Assembly (NCBI RefSeq): GCF_001556185.1 | Contig: NZ_LSIJ01000003.1 | Location: 1 to 64,000 of the forward strand | Source of the DNA: Sphingomonas sp. CCH10-B3 | GTDB taxonomy: Bacteria > Pseudomonadota > Alphaproteobacteria > Sphingomonadales > Sphingomonadaceae | Length of the DNA stretch: 64,000 nucleotides | Reading direction: 5' to 3' | In this document: piece after piece, positions 52,692-60,645 of the stretch | Numbering within the stretch: the stretch's first letter is position 1 | How the letters are laid out: every line of letters begins with the position of its first letter | Translations under genes and position numbers: made by a program | The notes under the pieces: model-generated | The model's database searches: none | What the model was told of the DNA's origin: nothing | The model's input: the letters and a program-made list of their open reading frames with translations, nothing else

Positions 52692-54616
52692 AAGCCCACA
52701 CGCACCCCGCCATAAGCGGCGCGACCCGGCTGCGCATATTGGAAGATCGTCTCGTAACGTTCATCGAACAGATTCTCGATGCGTCCATAAAGCGCAATCT
52801 GCCGGTTCAGCGGGATGCTCGCCCGCAAATCGACCAGAGTGTAGCCCGCAAGCCGACGCGTGTTGCTCGCATTGTCGAAGCTGGACCCGATCTGCGTGAC
52901 CGTCGCGCCGGTCTCGAGCCCGAACTTCCAGCGATAGTCCGCCAACAGCGTGAGGCTTTGCGACGGCCGCCGCGCCAGCCGCGCGCCGAAGCTCGCGCCG
53001 GGCGTCTCGTTGATCGCCCGCAGATAAGTGTAGCTCGCGGTGACCCGCAGCGCGGCACTCGGCCGCAGCGTCAGCCCAGCTTCGAGGCCTTCGGCAGTGG
53101 CGCGCGTGATATTGTCGTAAGTGCCACTCGGTCGCCCCACACAGATGCCGGTCAGCGGCCGCGGACACGACACAAAAACAATCAGGTCGCGCGAATCCCT
53201 GCGAAACCATGTTGCCTCCGCGGTGATCGCGCCGGCCAGCAAGCGCTGGGTAATGCCGACATCCAATCCGCGCGATCGTTCGGGACGCAGCAAGGCGTTG
53301 CCGAATTCGCTTTGCAGTTGAAACAGCGTCGGCGCCTTGAAGCCTTCGGAATAGCTCGCGCGCAGCGTCGTTGCACCTGCGTTCGGTGACCACACGCCGC
53401 TCGCCGATGCCGTCGTCACCCCGCCGAACAGGTTATGGTCGTCATAACGAACGCCACCGGTCAGCGTCAGGCCGGTCATCGGCGTCAGCAGGATTTGCCC
53501 ATAGATGCTGTCGATCTGCGTCCGGCCCCGGACGGCGGCGCCACCGTTGCTCGACGAAGTGAAGCGACTGACTTCATGCTCGACGCCAAACGTCGCGCTC
53601 ATCGGTCCAACGTCGACCACACCCTGATACTCGATCCGCGCATTGCGGCCGACGCCGCGAAAGGTCTCCGGGCTGGCCAGCGCGGGATTTTCGTTGCGTC
53701 GCCGGGTATCGGTCAGCGCATAGCCAAGACGGTTGCGGAACTTGCCGTCGAACAGCGTCACGTTGAGGCCAGCATAGCCAAGCGCCTGACGGGTCAGGCT
53801 GTATTCGGGCGTATCGCCCAGCGCCGAGCCGACAAAGCCATCGATGTCAGTCCGGCTGTCGGCGTAGAAGCCGCGCAGATCGACCGACACGTCGCGCGTC
53901 AGGGTCAGCGTTGCGCTGCCGTTGGCGGCATAGTTGCGATAGCCATCGGCTTCGCGCCCGCTTGCCGCCGCCGAAATGCCTTCTGACTCAAACCATCCGC
54001 CCCCGACGCTGAGCGCGAGCGGCCCCGCTTTCCCCGAAGCATTGGCAAAAGCCTGACCGGTTGCAAAGGAACCACCCTCGGCCCGACCGTTGAGCTTGAG
54101 GGTAGCGGTCGGCTGGCGCGTAATCAGATTGACCACCCCGCCGATCGCTTGGCTGCCCCACAGCACCGATTGCGCCCCGCGCACGACTTCTACGCGGTCG
54201 ATGTTGCCGATCAGCAGTGGCCCGAAGTTGAACCCGCCGCCGGGGGAGGACGGATCGTTGAGCTTGATCCCGTCGATCAGCGCGACCGTCTGGTCGGTTT
54301 CGGCGCCCCGGATATTGACCGATGTATTGGTGCCGACGCCGCCGTTGCGGCTGATCGTCACGCCCGGCGTCTGGCGGAGCAGGTCGGCCACGACGCTCGA
54401 CTGGCGACGCCGGATCTCCTCGCGATCGATCACGGTTACTGACTGGCCGATCCGGTCGAGCGGCTGGGCGGTCCGGTTGGCCGTCACCACCACCGATTCG
54501 CGCGTCGTGGCATCCTGAAGGCCCGCAACCGATTGCGCAGGCGTCGCGGTTTGCGCCCAGGCGGGCGCAGTCGCAGCGAAGAGCGGCGACAAACTCAGCA
54601 ATGTAAGACGATTCAT
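52688..54616 (-). CDS. btuB: TonB-dependent cobalamin receptor
   Basis: 642-residue outer-membrane receptor of the BtuB type. Signal peptide about 1-21 (ending PAWAQ), TonB-box-like ESVVVTANRT, plug with ADLLRQTPGVTISRNGG and NIRGAETDQTVALIDGIKLNDPSSPGGGFNFGPLLIGNIDRVEVVRG, then a 22-strand-like barrel and terminal Phe (GGVRVGF). GAGGAGG stands just before the ATG. A cobalamin riboswitch precedes it, and the nine genes after it make or transport cobalamin, so B12 specificity is well supported. Internalises corrinoids for BtuFCD. Confidence 0.94.
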   Translation of the reverse strand: MNRLTLLSLSPLFAATAPAWAQTATPAQSVAGLQDATTRESVVVTANRTAQPLDRIGQSVTVIDREEIRRRQSSVVADLLRQTPGVTISRNGGVGTNTSVNIRGAETDQTVALIDGIKLNDPSSPGGGFNFGPLLIGNIDRVEVVRGAQSVLWGSQAIGGVVNLITRQPTATLKLNGRAEGGSFATGQAFANASGKAGPLALSVGGGWFESEGISAAASGREADGYRNYAANGSATLTLTRDVSVDLRGFYADSRTDIDGFVGSALGDTPEYSLTRQALGYAGLNVTLFDGKFRNRLGYALTDTRRRNENPALASPETFRGVGRNARIEYQGVVDVGPMSATFGVEHEVSRFTSSSNGGAAVRGRTQIDSIYGQILLTPMTGLTLTGGVRYDDHNLFGGVTTASASGVWSPNAGATTLRASYSEGFKAPTLFQLQSEFGNALLRPERSRGLDVGITQRLLAGAITAEATWFRRDSRDLIVFVSCPRPLTGICVGRPSGTYDNITRATAEGLEAGLTLRPSAALRVTASYTYLRAINETPGASFGARLARRPSQSLTLLADYRWKFGLETGATVTQIGSSFDNASNTRRLAGYTLVDLRASIPLNRQIALYGRIENLFDERYETIFQYAQPGRAAYGGVRVGF

Positions 54617-54621
54617 GATCC

Positions 54622-54681
54622 TCCTCGCGTTTCAACAGCGGGCACGCAGCAGCGCACCCCGACAATGTCGTCACGCGAGGA
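54622..54681 (-). promoter_or_regulatory. riboswitch expression platform, SD-sequestering stem
   Basis: On the minus strand TCCTCGCGT (54681-54673) is a perfect 9-base complement of ACGCGAGGA (54630-54622), which contains the first part of the btuB ribosome binding site (AGGAGG). Pairing would hide the site, implying translational control by the riboswitch upstream. Confidence 0.65.
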
Positions 54682-54729
54682 AAATCCCCGATCGCCCGGC
54701 ACACCCCGTCCGCGCGAAGGACAGACTGC

Positions 54730-54911
54730 GACGGGCAGGTCTCCTGGCTCCCAGATCATCGGATCGTCCGGCCTTCCCAAGCTCCAAACAGCTCAGTGGC
54801 ACGCGAGGGACGAACCTCACTGGTCACAGTTGCGGGGGCAGCCCCGGGCTACCTGATCGCTCGATCAGGCTTCCGGGTTCCCTTTTGATCCCATTGCTGG
54901 GAACCTGTCGC
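54730..54911 (-). ncRNA. cobalamin riboswitch
   Basis: Adenosylcobalamin-sensing leader RNA of the btuB operon. The B12 box AGCCAGGAGACCTGCC is exact on the minus strand at 54749-54734. The other conserved core pieces are also there in order: GGTTCCCAGC / AAAAGGGAA near 54905-54880, a stable arm GCCTGATCGAGCGATCAGG near 54872-54853, and GCTGCCCCCGCAACTGTGACC near 54842-54822. Length is usual for the class. With ligand bound it should reduce btuB translation and with it the coupled downstream genes. Confidence 0.93.
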
Positions 54912-54917
54912 CCGGTC

Positions 54918-54946
54918 GCATTAGGCGCAGAGGTGAGTTAGGGCAA
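54918..54946 (-). promoter_or_regulatory. predicted promoter of the btuB/cobalamin operon
   Basis: Minus-strand TTGCCC (54946-54941), 17-base spacer, TAATGC (54923-54918); start would be about 54911, right at the riboswitch 5' end. The -35 box lies only five bases from the ATG of the divergent cobU gene. Confidence 0.45.
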
Positions 54947-54950
54947 GCCG

Positions 54951-55454
54951 ATGCACGGTTCCCTCCTTTTCATCGGCGGCGCCCGCTCGGGCAAAAGCAG
55001 GCTCGCGCAGGCGGAAGCCGAGCGCGGCGCCGATCCGCTTACCTATATCGCCACCGCCCAGGCCTTCGATGATGAAATGGCCGATCGCATTGCGCGGCAC
55101 CGGGGCGATCGCGGCCCGCGCTGGCTCACGATCGAGGCGCCGATCGACCTTGCCGCCGCGATCCGCCGCACGACCGCGGGCACGCTGCTGGTCGATTGCC
55201 TGACGCTGTGGCTGTCGAATCTGATGCTGGGCGAGCATGACGTGGCATCGGCGCGCGATGAGCTGGTTGCCCTCGTCCGCGATCCGCCCGTCCCCATGAT
55301 CCTGGTGTCGAATGAAGTCGGCATGGGCATCGTTCCGGAAACGCCGCTCGGCCGCGCCTTTCGGGACGAAGCCGGTCGGCTCAATCAAGCCGTCGCCGAA
55401 GCCGCAACGCGCGTGAAACTGGTCGTCGCCGGCCTGAGCATCGACCTGAAATAG
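54951..55454 (+). CDS. cobU: bifunctional adenosylcobinamide kinase/guanylyltransferase
   Basis: 167-residue CobU/CobP enzyme: phosphorylates adenosylcobinamide and transfers GMP to give the GDP-activated form used by CobS. P-loop GGARSGKSRLAQAEA at about residues 8-22, then TYIATAQAFDDEMADRIARH with the guanylylation His, and DCLTLWLSNLML. Later VSNEVGMGIVPETPLGRAFRDEAG is diagnostic. It is transcribed away from the operon it serves, and its start codon lies beside the operon's promoter, so its own promoter must be on the opposite strand within the riboswitch DNA. No clear Shine-Dalgarno sequence. Confidence 0.93.
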   Translation: MHGSLLFIGGARSGKSRLAQAEAERGADPLTYIATAQAFDDEMADRIARHRGDRGPRWLTIEAPIDLAAAIRRTTAGTLLVDCLTLWLSNLMLGEHDVASARDELVALVRDPPVPMILVSNEVGMGIVPETPLGRAFRDEAGRLNQAVAEAATRVKLVVAGLSIDLK

Positions 55455-55506
55455 CGTCGGTGGCCAAGCAAGCTGCCGTTGAGGTTGCCGAGGACCGGTC
55501 AGGAAA

Positions 55507-55591
55507 TGGTGCGGGCGGTCGGGCTCGAACCGACACTCCTTGCGGAACCGGATTTTGAGTCCGGCGCGTCTACCAGTTTCACCACGCCCGC
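55507..55591 (-). tRNA. tRNA-Leu (anticodon CAA)
   Basis: Acceptor stem GCGGGCG/CGCCCGC (55591-55585 with 55517-55511), D arm with GTGAAACTGGTAGAC, anticodon stem CCGGA-CTCAAAA-TCCGG giving CAA, a long variable arm (TTCCGCAAGGAGT) typical of Leu, and T arm GTTCGAGC type. Discriminator A followed by genome-encoded CCA. Reads UUG codons. Confidence 0.95.
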
Positions 55592-55636
55592 ACGTCCGAC
55601 CGCGCGCTTAACCCGGCGCCCGCCCGGACACAAGGG

Positions 55637-56056
55637 TCAGCGGAACACGGTGTCGAGGTCTTCATCGGGCCGCTTCGGATCGGGGCCGAAGCGGTTGGGG
55701 CCGTGTGTGCCTTCGAGGCACATGAACACGAGCAAGATCAAACCCCCGATGTAGGGAATGAAGCCGAGCAGGATGAACCAGCCGCTCTTGTCCTGATCAT
55801 GAAAGCGCCGCACCTGAACGGCAAGCGAGGGAATGATAATGGAGAGATAGAAGGCAGACAGGACCGCAAGAAAGATGATTGACCCTGCGCCAGGATCGCC
55901 GCCCCGGTTTCCGCCGAAATCGGTAAAGACGAAGAATGGAACCACGAGCAACAGGGCGAGTATGGTACCCCCCAGCGTGAACATCCAATATTCCAATCGC
56001 CGCGACCGGCCTTGAAAATCGGCGTAGCGCTTGAGCGGCAAGATCATCCATTCCAT
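55637..56056 (-). CDS. DUF805 family membrane protein
   Basis: 139-residue small membrane protein. N-terminal segment PLKRYADFQGRSRRLEYW is the DUF805 signature, followed by three to four hydrophobic helices (TLGGTILALLLVVPFFVF, FLAVLSAFYLSIIIPSLA, and FILLGFIPYIGGLILLVFM) with RRFHDQDKSGWF between the second and third. Ends in a polar tail. Function unknown across the family; suggested roles in envelope physiology. Lies just downstream of comM on the same strand with 12 bases between, so co-transcribed. Confidence 0.9.
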   Translation of the reverse strand: MEWMILPLKRYADFQGRSRRLEYWMFTLGGTILALLLVVPFFVFTDFGGNRGGDPGAGSIIFLAVLSAFYLSIIIPSLAVQVRRFHDQDKSGWFILLGFIPYIGGLILLVFMCLEGTHGPNRFGPDPKRPDEDLDTVFR

Positions 56057-56068
56057 CGATTTCCCCCT

Positions 56069-57577
56069 TCAGTTGCGCGGCGCCTGCCGCCGGTAACTCA
56101 ATGCCTCGGCGATATGAATGCGACCGACCGCGTCACTGCCCGCCAAATCCGCGATCGTGCGCGCGACGCGTAAAATTCGGGTATAGCCGCGCGCCGACAG
56201 CCGCATTGCTTCCGCCGCTTGGGCGAGCAGCTTGCGGCCCGGTTCGTCGGGCGTCGCGTGATCGTCGAGCAGCGGCCCGTCGGCCTCGGCATTGGTCCGC
56301 GCGGCATGACCGTCATAGCGGTCGCGCTGGATTGCCCGCGCCACCGCGACGCGCGCCGCAACTTCGGCCGATCCTTCGGCTGGCGGCGGCAGGATGAGGT
56401 CGGCGGCGCTCACCGCCGCGACCTCGACATGCAGATCGATGCGGTCGAGCAGCGGCCCCGACACTTTCGCCTGATAATCCGCGGCACAGCGCGGAGCACG
56501 CGAGCACGCCAGCGCTGCGTCGCCGAGATGCCCGCAGCGGCACGGGTTCATCGCCGCGACCAGCTGGACACGCGCCGGAAAGGTCACATGCGCGTTGGCG
56601 CGCGCGACGCTGACGGTGCCGGTCTCGAGCGGCTGGCGGAGCGAATCGAGCACCGCGCGCTGGAATTCGGGCAGCTCGTCAAGGAACAGCACGCCGAGAT
56701 GCGCGAGGCTGACTTCGCCCGGCTTGACCTTCAGCCCGCCGCCGGTGAGCGCTGCCATCGACGCTGAATGATGGGGGCTGCGGAACGGCCGGGTCCGCGT
56801 CAGTCGCCCGTTCTGGAGCGTGCCCGCGACGCTGGCGACCATCGACACCTCCAGCGCCTCGGCCGAATCGAGCGGCGGCAAAATGCCCGGAAGGCACGAG
56901 GCGAGCAGCGACTTGCCCGAGCCCGGCGGCCCCACCATCAGCAGATTATGCCCGCCCGCCGCCGCGATTTCGAGAGCGCGCTTGGCGGTTTCCTGGCCCT
57001 TCACCTGCTTCAGATCGGGGCCGTGGCCCGGCGGGTCGGCTTCGCCCGGCGCGGGCGTCGCGAGCAGGCCATGGCCCTTGAAGTGATTGAGCAGGCTTAG
57101 CAGGTCCGGGGCGGCGATGACTCCGATCGCCCCTGCCCACGCCGCTTCGGATCCTTGCGCGGCGGGACATACCAGCCCCTTGCCATGTTCCGATGCATGC
57201 AGCGCCGCCAGCAGCACCCCCGGCGACGGCGCGATCCGGGCGTCGAGCCCGAGCTCGCCAACGATCACATAGTCCGCGAGCGTCTCGGCATCGACCACGC
57301 CCATCGCCGCAAGCAGCCCGACCGCGATCGGCAGGTCATAATGCGACCCTTCCTTGGGCAAGTCGGCGGGCGAGAGATTGACGGTGATCCGCTTGGGCGG
57401 CAGCGCGAGGCCGAGCGCCGCGATCGACGCCCGCACTCGCTCGCGGCTTTCGGCGACGGCCTTGTCGGCCAGGCCGACCACGTTGAACGCCGGCACACCG
57501 GGAGCGAGTTGCACCTGCACGTCGACCGCACGCGCCTCGAGCCCGAGATACGCCACTGTCGATACGATCGCGACCAT
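56069..57577 (-). CDS. comM: YifB/ComM family Mg-chelatase-like ATPase
   Basis: 502-residue AAA+ protein of the ComM type, a branch-migration helicase that aids integration of transformed DNA in some bacteria. N-terminal domain ATVAYLGLEARAVDVQVQLAPGVPAFNVVGL, Walker A MVGPPGSGKSLLASCLPGIL, RPFRSPHHSASMAALTGGG, Walker B FLDELPEF, zinc-like CRCGHLGDAALACSRAPRC, and LLDRIDLHVEV. I take the ATG at the conserved family start (M-V-A-I-V-S-T); a long open frame upstream is spurious. Precedes the DUF805 gene. Confidence 0.93.
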   Translation of the reverse strand: MVAIVSTVAYLGLEARAVDVQVQLAPGVPAFNVVGLADKAVAESRERVRASIAALGLALPPKRITVNLSPADLPKEGSHYDLPIAVGLLAAMGVVDAETLADYVIVGELGLDARIAPSPGVLLAALHASEHGKGLVCPAAQGSEAAWAGAIGVIAAPDLLSLLNHFKGHGLLATPAPGEADPPGHGPDLKQVKGQETAKRALEIAAAGGHNLLMVGPPGSGKSLLASCLPGILPPLDSAEALEVSMVASVAGTLQNGRLTRTRPFRSPHHSASMAALTGGGLKVKPGEVSLAHLGVLFLDELPEFQRAVLDSLRQPLETGTVSVARANAHVTFPARVQLVAAMNPCRCGHLGDAALACSRAPRCAADYQAKVSGPLLDRIDLHVEVAAVSAADLILPPPAEGSAEVAARVAVARAIQRDRYDGHAARTNAEADGPLLDDHATPDEPGRKLLAQAAEAMRLSARGYTRILRVARTIADLAGSDAVGRIHIAEALSYRRQAPRN

Positions 57578-57686
57578 GCCCCTGAAGCCCCCCGCACGCC
57601 GGCTAATCGCCTGTTCATAACGGCTTTCCAGAATGGGGGAAGTCGCTGCCAGCACCTGTCTTGTAGTCCTAATACACGAGCCCCAT

Positions 57687-58013
57687 ATGCACCGAGTGAC
57701 GCGTACCGCCCTTCCCCGCCGCAATCCTGCCTTGCGGACGCTGCTGACCGGCGTCGGGCTTACGCTCGTCATCGTGTCGCCTGCCGTCGGCATCATTCCC
57801 GGTCCCGGCGGCATTCCGGTGTTTGCGGCGGGGCTCGCGCTGATGCTGCGCAATTCGGACCGGGCAAAACGGGTGTTCGTGCGCGCCAAACGTCGCTGGC
57901 CGCGGATCGGCCATTATGCCGATCTCGGTCTGCGCCGCGGGAGTGCCAGGCGTCGGCGCGCGCGCGACAAGGCGCTTAAAGTCGGTCACGAAGCGAGCAG
58001 TGCAGCGAATTGA
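57687..58013 (+). CDS. small membrane protein, PGPGW-like
   Basis: 108 residues with one or two hydrophobic stretches: LRTLLTGVGLTLVIVSPAVGIIPGPGGIPVFAAGLALML at about residues 17-55. The P-G-P-G motif inside a hairpin of two short helices resembles the putative transmembrane PGPGW family. A basic C-terminus follows (LRRGSARRRRARDK), with predicted cytoplasmic location. Function unknown. The ATG has no strong ribosome binding site; the frame is open 18 codons upstream. The stop codon overlaps the -35 box of the predicted rpmH promoter. Confidence 0.7.
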   Translation: MHRVTRTALPRRNPALRTLLTGVGLTLVIVSPAVGIIPGPGGIPVFAAGLALMLRNSDRAKRVFVRAKRRWPRIGHYADLGLRRGSARRRRARDKALKVGHEASSAAN

Positions 58014-58038
58014 CAATCAGCGCACACTTGGCTAACGG
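58010..58038 (+). promoter_or_regulatory. predicted rpmH promoter
   Basis: Perfect -35 TTGACA at 58010-58015, 17-base spacer, weak -10 TAACGG at 58033-58038. Predicted start near 58045. A terminator-like hairpin follows before rpmH. Confidence 0.55.
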
Positions 58039-58050
58039 AGCCGCTTGCAT

Positions 58051-58076
58051 GGCCGCCTGTTTCGGGCGGCCTTTTT
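58051..58076 (+). terminator. terminator-like hairpin in rpmH leader
   Basis: GGCCGCC-N7-GGCGGCC followed by five T residues on the plus strand. It ends 21 bases before the rpmH ATG and downstream of the only good promoter seen. It may end transcription of the small gene upstream, or act as an attenuator for rpmH. Confidence 0.75.
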
Positions 58077-58097
58077 CTGTCGATCAGGGAATGAGTG

Positions 58098-58232
58098 ATG
58101 AAGCGGACCTTCCAACCGAGCAATCTGGTGCGTGCCCGTCGCCACGGCTTCCGCGCGCGGATGGCGACGGCGGGCGGTCGCAACGTGCTCCGCGCCCGTC
58201 GCGCGCGCGGCCGCAAGAAGCTGTCGGCCTGA
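58098..58232 (+). CDS. rpmH: 50S ribosomal protein L34
   Basis: 44-residue L34, complete: [19 protein letters not shown] at the start and the basic tail [13 protein letters not shown]. Component of the large ribosomal subunit near the exit tunnel region. AGGGA lies eight bases before the ATG. First of the rpmH-rnpA-yidD-yidC-engB row, the usual alphaproteobacterial order. The coding sequence ends just before three tandem hairpin repeats that fill the gap to rnpA. Confidence 0.97.
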   Translation: MKRTFQPSNLVRARRHGFRARMATAGGRNVLRARRARGRKKLSA

Positions 58233-58238
58233 CCCCGC

Positions 58239-58322
58239 CCGTCGGCGCTGCCGACAGACGGATGGCCTTCGGCGATGCCGACAGACTAATGGCCGTCGGC
58301 ACTGCCGACATACGCACAATGG
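58239..58322 (+). repeat. three tandem hairpin repeats with in-frame ATGs
   Basis: Units of 27, 27 and 30 bases (58239-58265, 58266-58292, 58293-58322). Each has a GTCGGC-N3-GCCGAC type hairpin (left arm TTCGGC in unit 2) and ends in ATGG. All three ATGs are in frame with rnpA. Read as protein the units give [18 protein letters not shown] and [10 protein letters not shown]. Confidence 0.85.
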
Positions 58323-58636
58323 CGCGCCGCGCGGATTTTCTGGCGGCGAATAGTGGCAAGCGCGCGCCCATGCCGGGCTTTGTCCTGCTCGCGCGTGACC
58401 GTGCCGACAATGATCCGGCAATGCGCATCGGCTATACCGTTACCAAGAAAATCGGCGGCGCGGTGGTGCGCAACCGGCTGAAGCGCCGCCTGAGGGCGCT
58501 GGCTCGCGAGTTGCTGCCCGAGGCTGGCCTTGCCGGCCATGACCATGTGCTGATCGGCCGCAGCGACGGCGTCACCCGCGATTTTCAGCAGCTGCGCGCC
58601 GACCTGCGCCGCGCGCTCGCCAAGCTGGCGCGATGA
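58289..58636 (+). CDS. rnpA: ribonuclease P protein component
   Basis: Protein subunit of RNase P, which with the M1-type RNA removes 5' leaders from precursor tRNA. About 115 residues from this ATG. Core motifs: [56 protein letters not shown] (the RNR box), and DHVLIGR. Start is not certain: in-frame ATGs at 58262, 58289 and 58319 each end one of three tandem repeats, and none has a clear ribosome binding site. I chose 58289 because the residues before RRADFL resemble the usual short leader and the length is normal. Overlaps yidD by four bases. Confidence 0.9.
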   Translation: MAVGTADIRTMARRADFLAANSGKRAPMPGFVLLARDRADNDPAMRIGYTVTKKIGGAVVRNRLKRRLRALARELLPEAGLAGHDHVLIGRSDGVTRDFQQLRADLRRALAKLAR

Positions 58637-58860
58637 TGCTCGACCGGCTGGCGTCAGGGGTGCTGATCGCGCTCGCGCGGGCGTGGCAATTGGGGCCATC
58701 GGTGGTGCTGCCGCCAAGCTGTCGCTTCACCCCCTCCTGTTCGGCCTATGCAATCGAGGCGCTTCGCCGCTATGGCGCCGCCAAGGGTGGGTGGCTTGCC
58801 GTCCGACGGATCGCGCGCTGCCATCCATGGGGCGGGCACGGGCATGATCCGGTGCCGTGA
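58633..58860 (+). CDS. yidD: membrane protein insertion efficiency factor YidD
   Basis: 75-residue YidD. Core motif [49 protein letters not shown], whose three cysteines and H-P-W tail are typical. A short amphipathic N-terminus precedes it ([13 protein letters not shown]). ATG overlaps the rnpA stop (ATGATG), so translation is coupled. Helps YidC insert membrane proteins; the yidC gene starts 24 bases downstream. Confidence 0.95.
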   Translation: MMLDRLASGVLIALARAWQLGPSVVLPPSCRFTPSCSAYAIEALRRYGAAKGGWLAVRRIARCHPWGGHGHDPVP

Positions 58861-58884
58861 CTTTGATCGATCGGGGAATCCCAA

Positions 58885-60645
58885 GTGAGTGACGACAACC
58901 GCAATCTGATTATCTTCGCGATCATCGCGGCGTTGATCCTGCTTGGCTGGCCGCTGGTCGCGTCCCGGCTGTTGCCCCCGGCCCGCCCGCCGGTGACGAA
59001 GATCGAGAACACCCCGGCGAAGCCCGCCAACAGTGCCACGCCCGCGGCGGTCGAAGGCGGCAAGCAGGCGCTGCGCGATCGCGCTGTCGTGCTGCGCGAA
59101 ACGCCGCGTGTCGCGATCTCAACCCCATCGGTGAAGGGATCGATCAACCTGCAAGGCGCGCGTCTCGACGATCTGGTGCTGCTGCGTCACCGCGAAACGG
59201 TCGACAAGAAATCGCCCCCCGTGCGGCTGCTGTCGCCTTCGGGGGCGGCTCAGAGTTATTTCGCACGCTTCGGCTGGACCGGCGCTGCCGGCGCTGTGCC
59301 CGACAAGGACACGCTGTGGACTGCCGACGCGCCGCAGCTGACCCCGCAGCGTCCGGTGACGCTGAGCTGGGTCAATCCGCAGGGCGTGCGCTTCCAGCTC
59401 AAGATTTCGGTCGATGCGAACTATATGTTCACGATCGCGCAGTCGGTCGGCAATCCCGGCCCGGCACCGCTGACGGTGCAGTCGCGCTCGGTGATCTCGC
59501 GTACCGGGGTGCCCAGCGAGATCGACAATTGGGCCAACCATGTCGGTCCGGTCGGCGTGTTCGGCCCGGGCGCGAATTACGACATCACCTATCAGAATCT
59601 GCAGGGCAATGATCCGACGATCTGGGCAAAGATGTCGGGCACCTCGGCGAAGGCGGGCGACAATTACTTCGACCATCGCGGCGGCTGGCTGGGTTTTGGC
59701 GATATTTATTGGCTGACCGCGCTGATCCCCGACCAGAGGACGCAGGTGCGCGCGGGGTTCCGCGGCGCGCCGGGCGACGTCTTCAATGCCGACTATACCA
59801 GTGCGCCGGTTACCGTCGCACCGGGCAAGGTCGTGACCCAGACCGCGCGCTTCTTTGCAGGCGCCAAGGAAGTGACGGTGATCGACGGCTATCAGGACAA
59901 TGTGAAGGATGGGGCAGGCATCGCCAATTTCGACAAGGCGATCGACTGGGGCTGGTTCCGCGTCATCGAAAAGCCGATCTTCTATTATCTGTCGTTCCTG
60001 TCGCAGCTGATCGGCAATTTCGGCTTCGCGATCATCGCGCTGACGATCACCGTGCGCGGCCTGCTGTTCCCGATCGCCCAGCGCCAGTTCGCGTCGATGG
60101 CGAAGATGAAGGCGATCCAGCCGAAGATGAAGGCGTTGCAGGAACGCTACAAGGACGACCGCGAACGCCAGCAAAAGGAAATCATGGCGCTTTACAAGGC
60201 GGAGGGCGCCAATCCGCTCGCGGGCTGCCTGCCGGTGCTACTGCAGATCCCGATCATGTATGCGCTTTATAAAGTGCTGCTGCTGACGATCGAAATGCGC
60301 CACCAGCCGTTCGTGCTGTGGATCCGCGACCTGTCGGTGCCCGATCCGGCGACGATCCTGAACCTGTTCGGGCTGCTGCCCTTTACGGTGCCCGCCTTCC
60401 TCGCGATCGGGGTGATTCCGGTGCTGCTGGGCGTGTCGATGTACTTCCAGTTCAAGCTCAACCCGGCGCCGATGGACGAGGCGCAGAAGCAGGTATTCGC
60501 GATCATGCCATGGATGCTGATGTTCGTGATGGCACCGTTTGCGGTCGGGTTGCAGCTCTACTGGATCACCTCGAACGTGCTGACCATCCTCCAGCAGCGG
60601 ATGCTCTATGCCCGCCACCCGGAGATGCTGGCGCCGATCAAATGA
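58885..60645 (+). CDS. yidC: membrane protein insertase YidC
   Basis: 586-residue Oxa1/YidC insertase. GTG start; an N-terminal anchor follows ([19 protein letters not shown], about 7-25), then the large periplasmic domain to about residue 360. Conserved insertase domain: [50 protein letters not shown], the substrate-groove Arg in T-V-R-G, and [20 protein letters not shown]. Final helices [21 protein letters not shown]. Inserts inner-membrane proteins alone or with SecYEG. Stop overlaps the engB start (ATGA). Confidence 0.96.
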   Translation: MSDDNRNLIIFAIIAALILLGWPLVASRLLPPARPPVTKIENTPAKPANSATPAAVEGGKQALRDRAVVLRETPRVAISTPSVKGSINLQGARLDDLVLLRHRETVDKKSPPVRLLSPSGAAQSYFARFGWTGAAGAVPDKDTLWTADAPQLTPQRPVTLSWVNPQGVRFQLKISVDANYMFTIAQSVGNPGPAPLTVQSRSVISRTGVPSEIDNWANHVGPVGVFGPGANYDITYQNLQGNDPTIWAKMSGTSAKAGDNYFDHRGGWLGFGDIYWLTALIPDQRTQVRAGFRGAPGDVFNADYTSAPVTVAPGKVVTQTARFFAGAKEVTVIDGYQDNVKDGAGIANFDKAIDWGWFRVIEKPIFYYLSFLSQLIGNFGFAIIALTITVRGLLFPIAQRQFASMAKMKAIQPKMKALQERYKDDRERQQKEIMALYKAEGANPLAGCLPVLLQIPIMYALYKVLLLTIEMRHQPFVLWIRDLSVPDPATILNLFGLLPFTVPAFLAIGVIPVLLGVSMYFQFKLNPAPMDEAQKQVFAIMPWMLMFVMAPFAVGLQLYWITSNVLTILQQRMLYARHPEMLAPIK

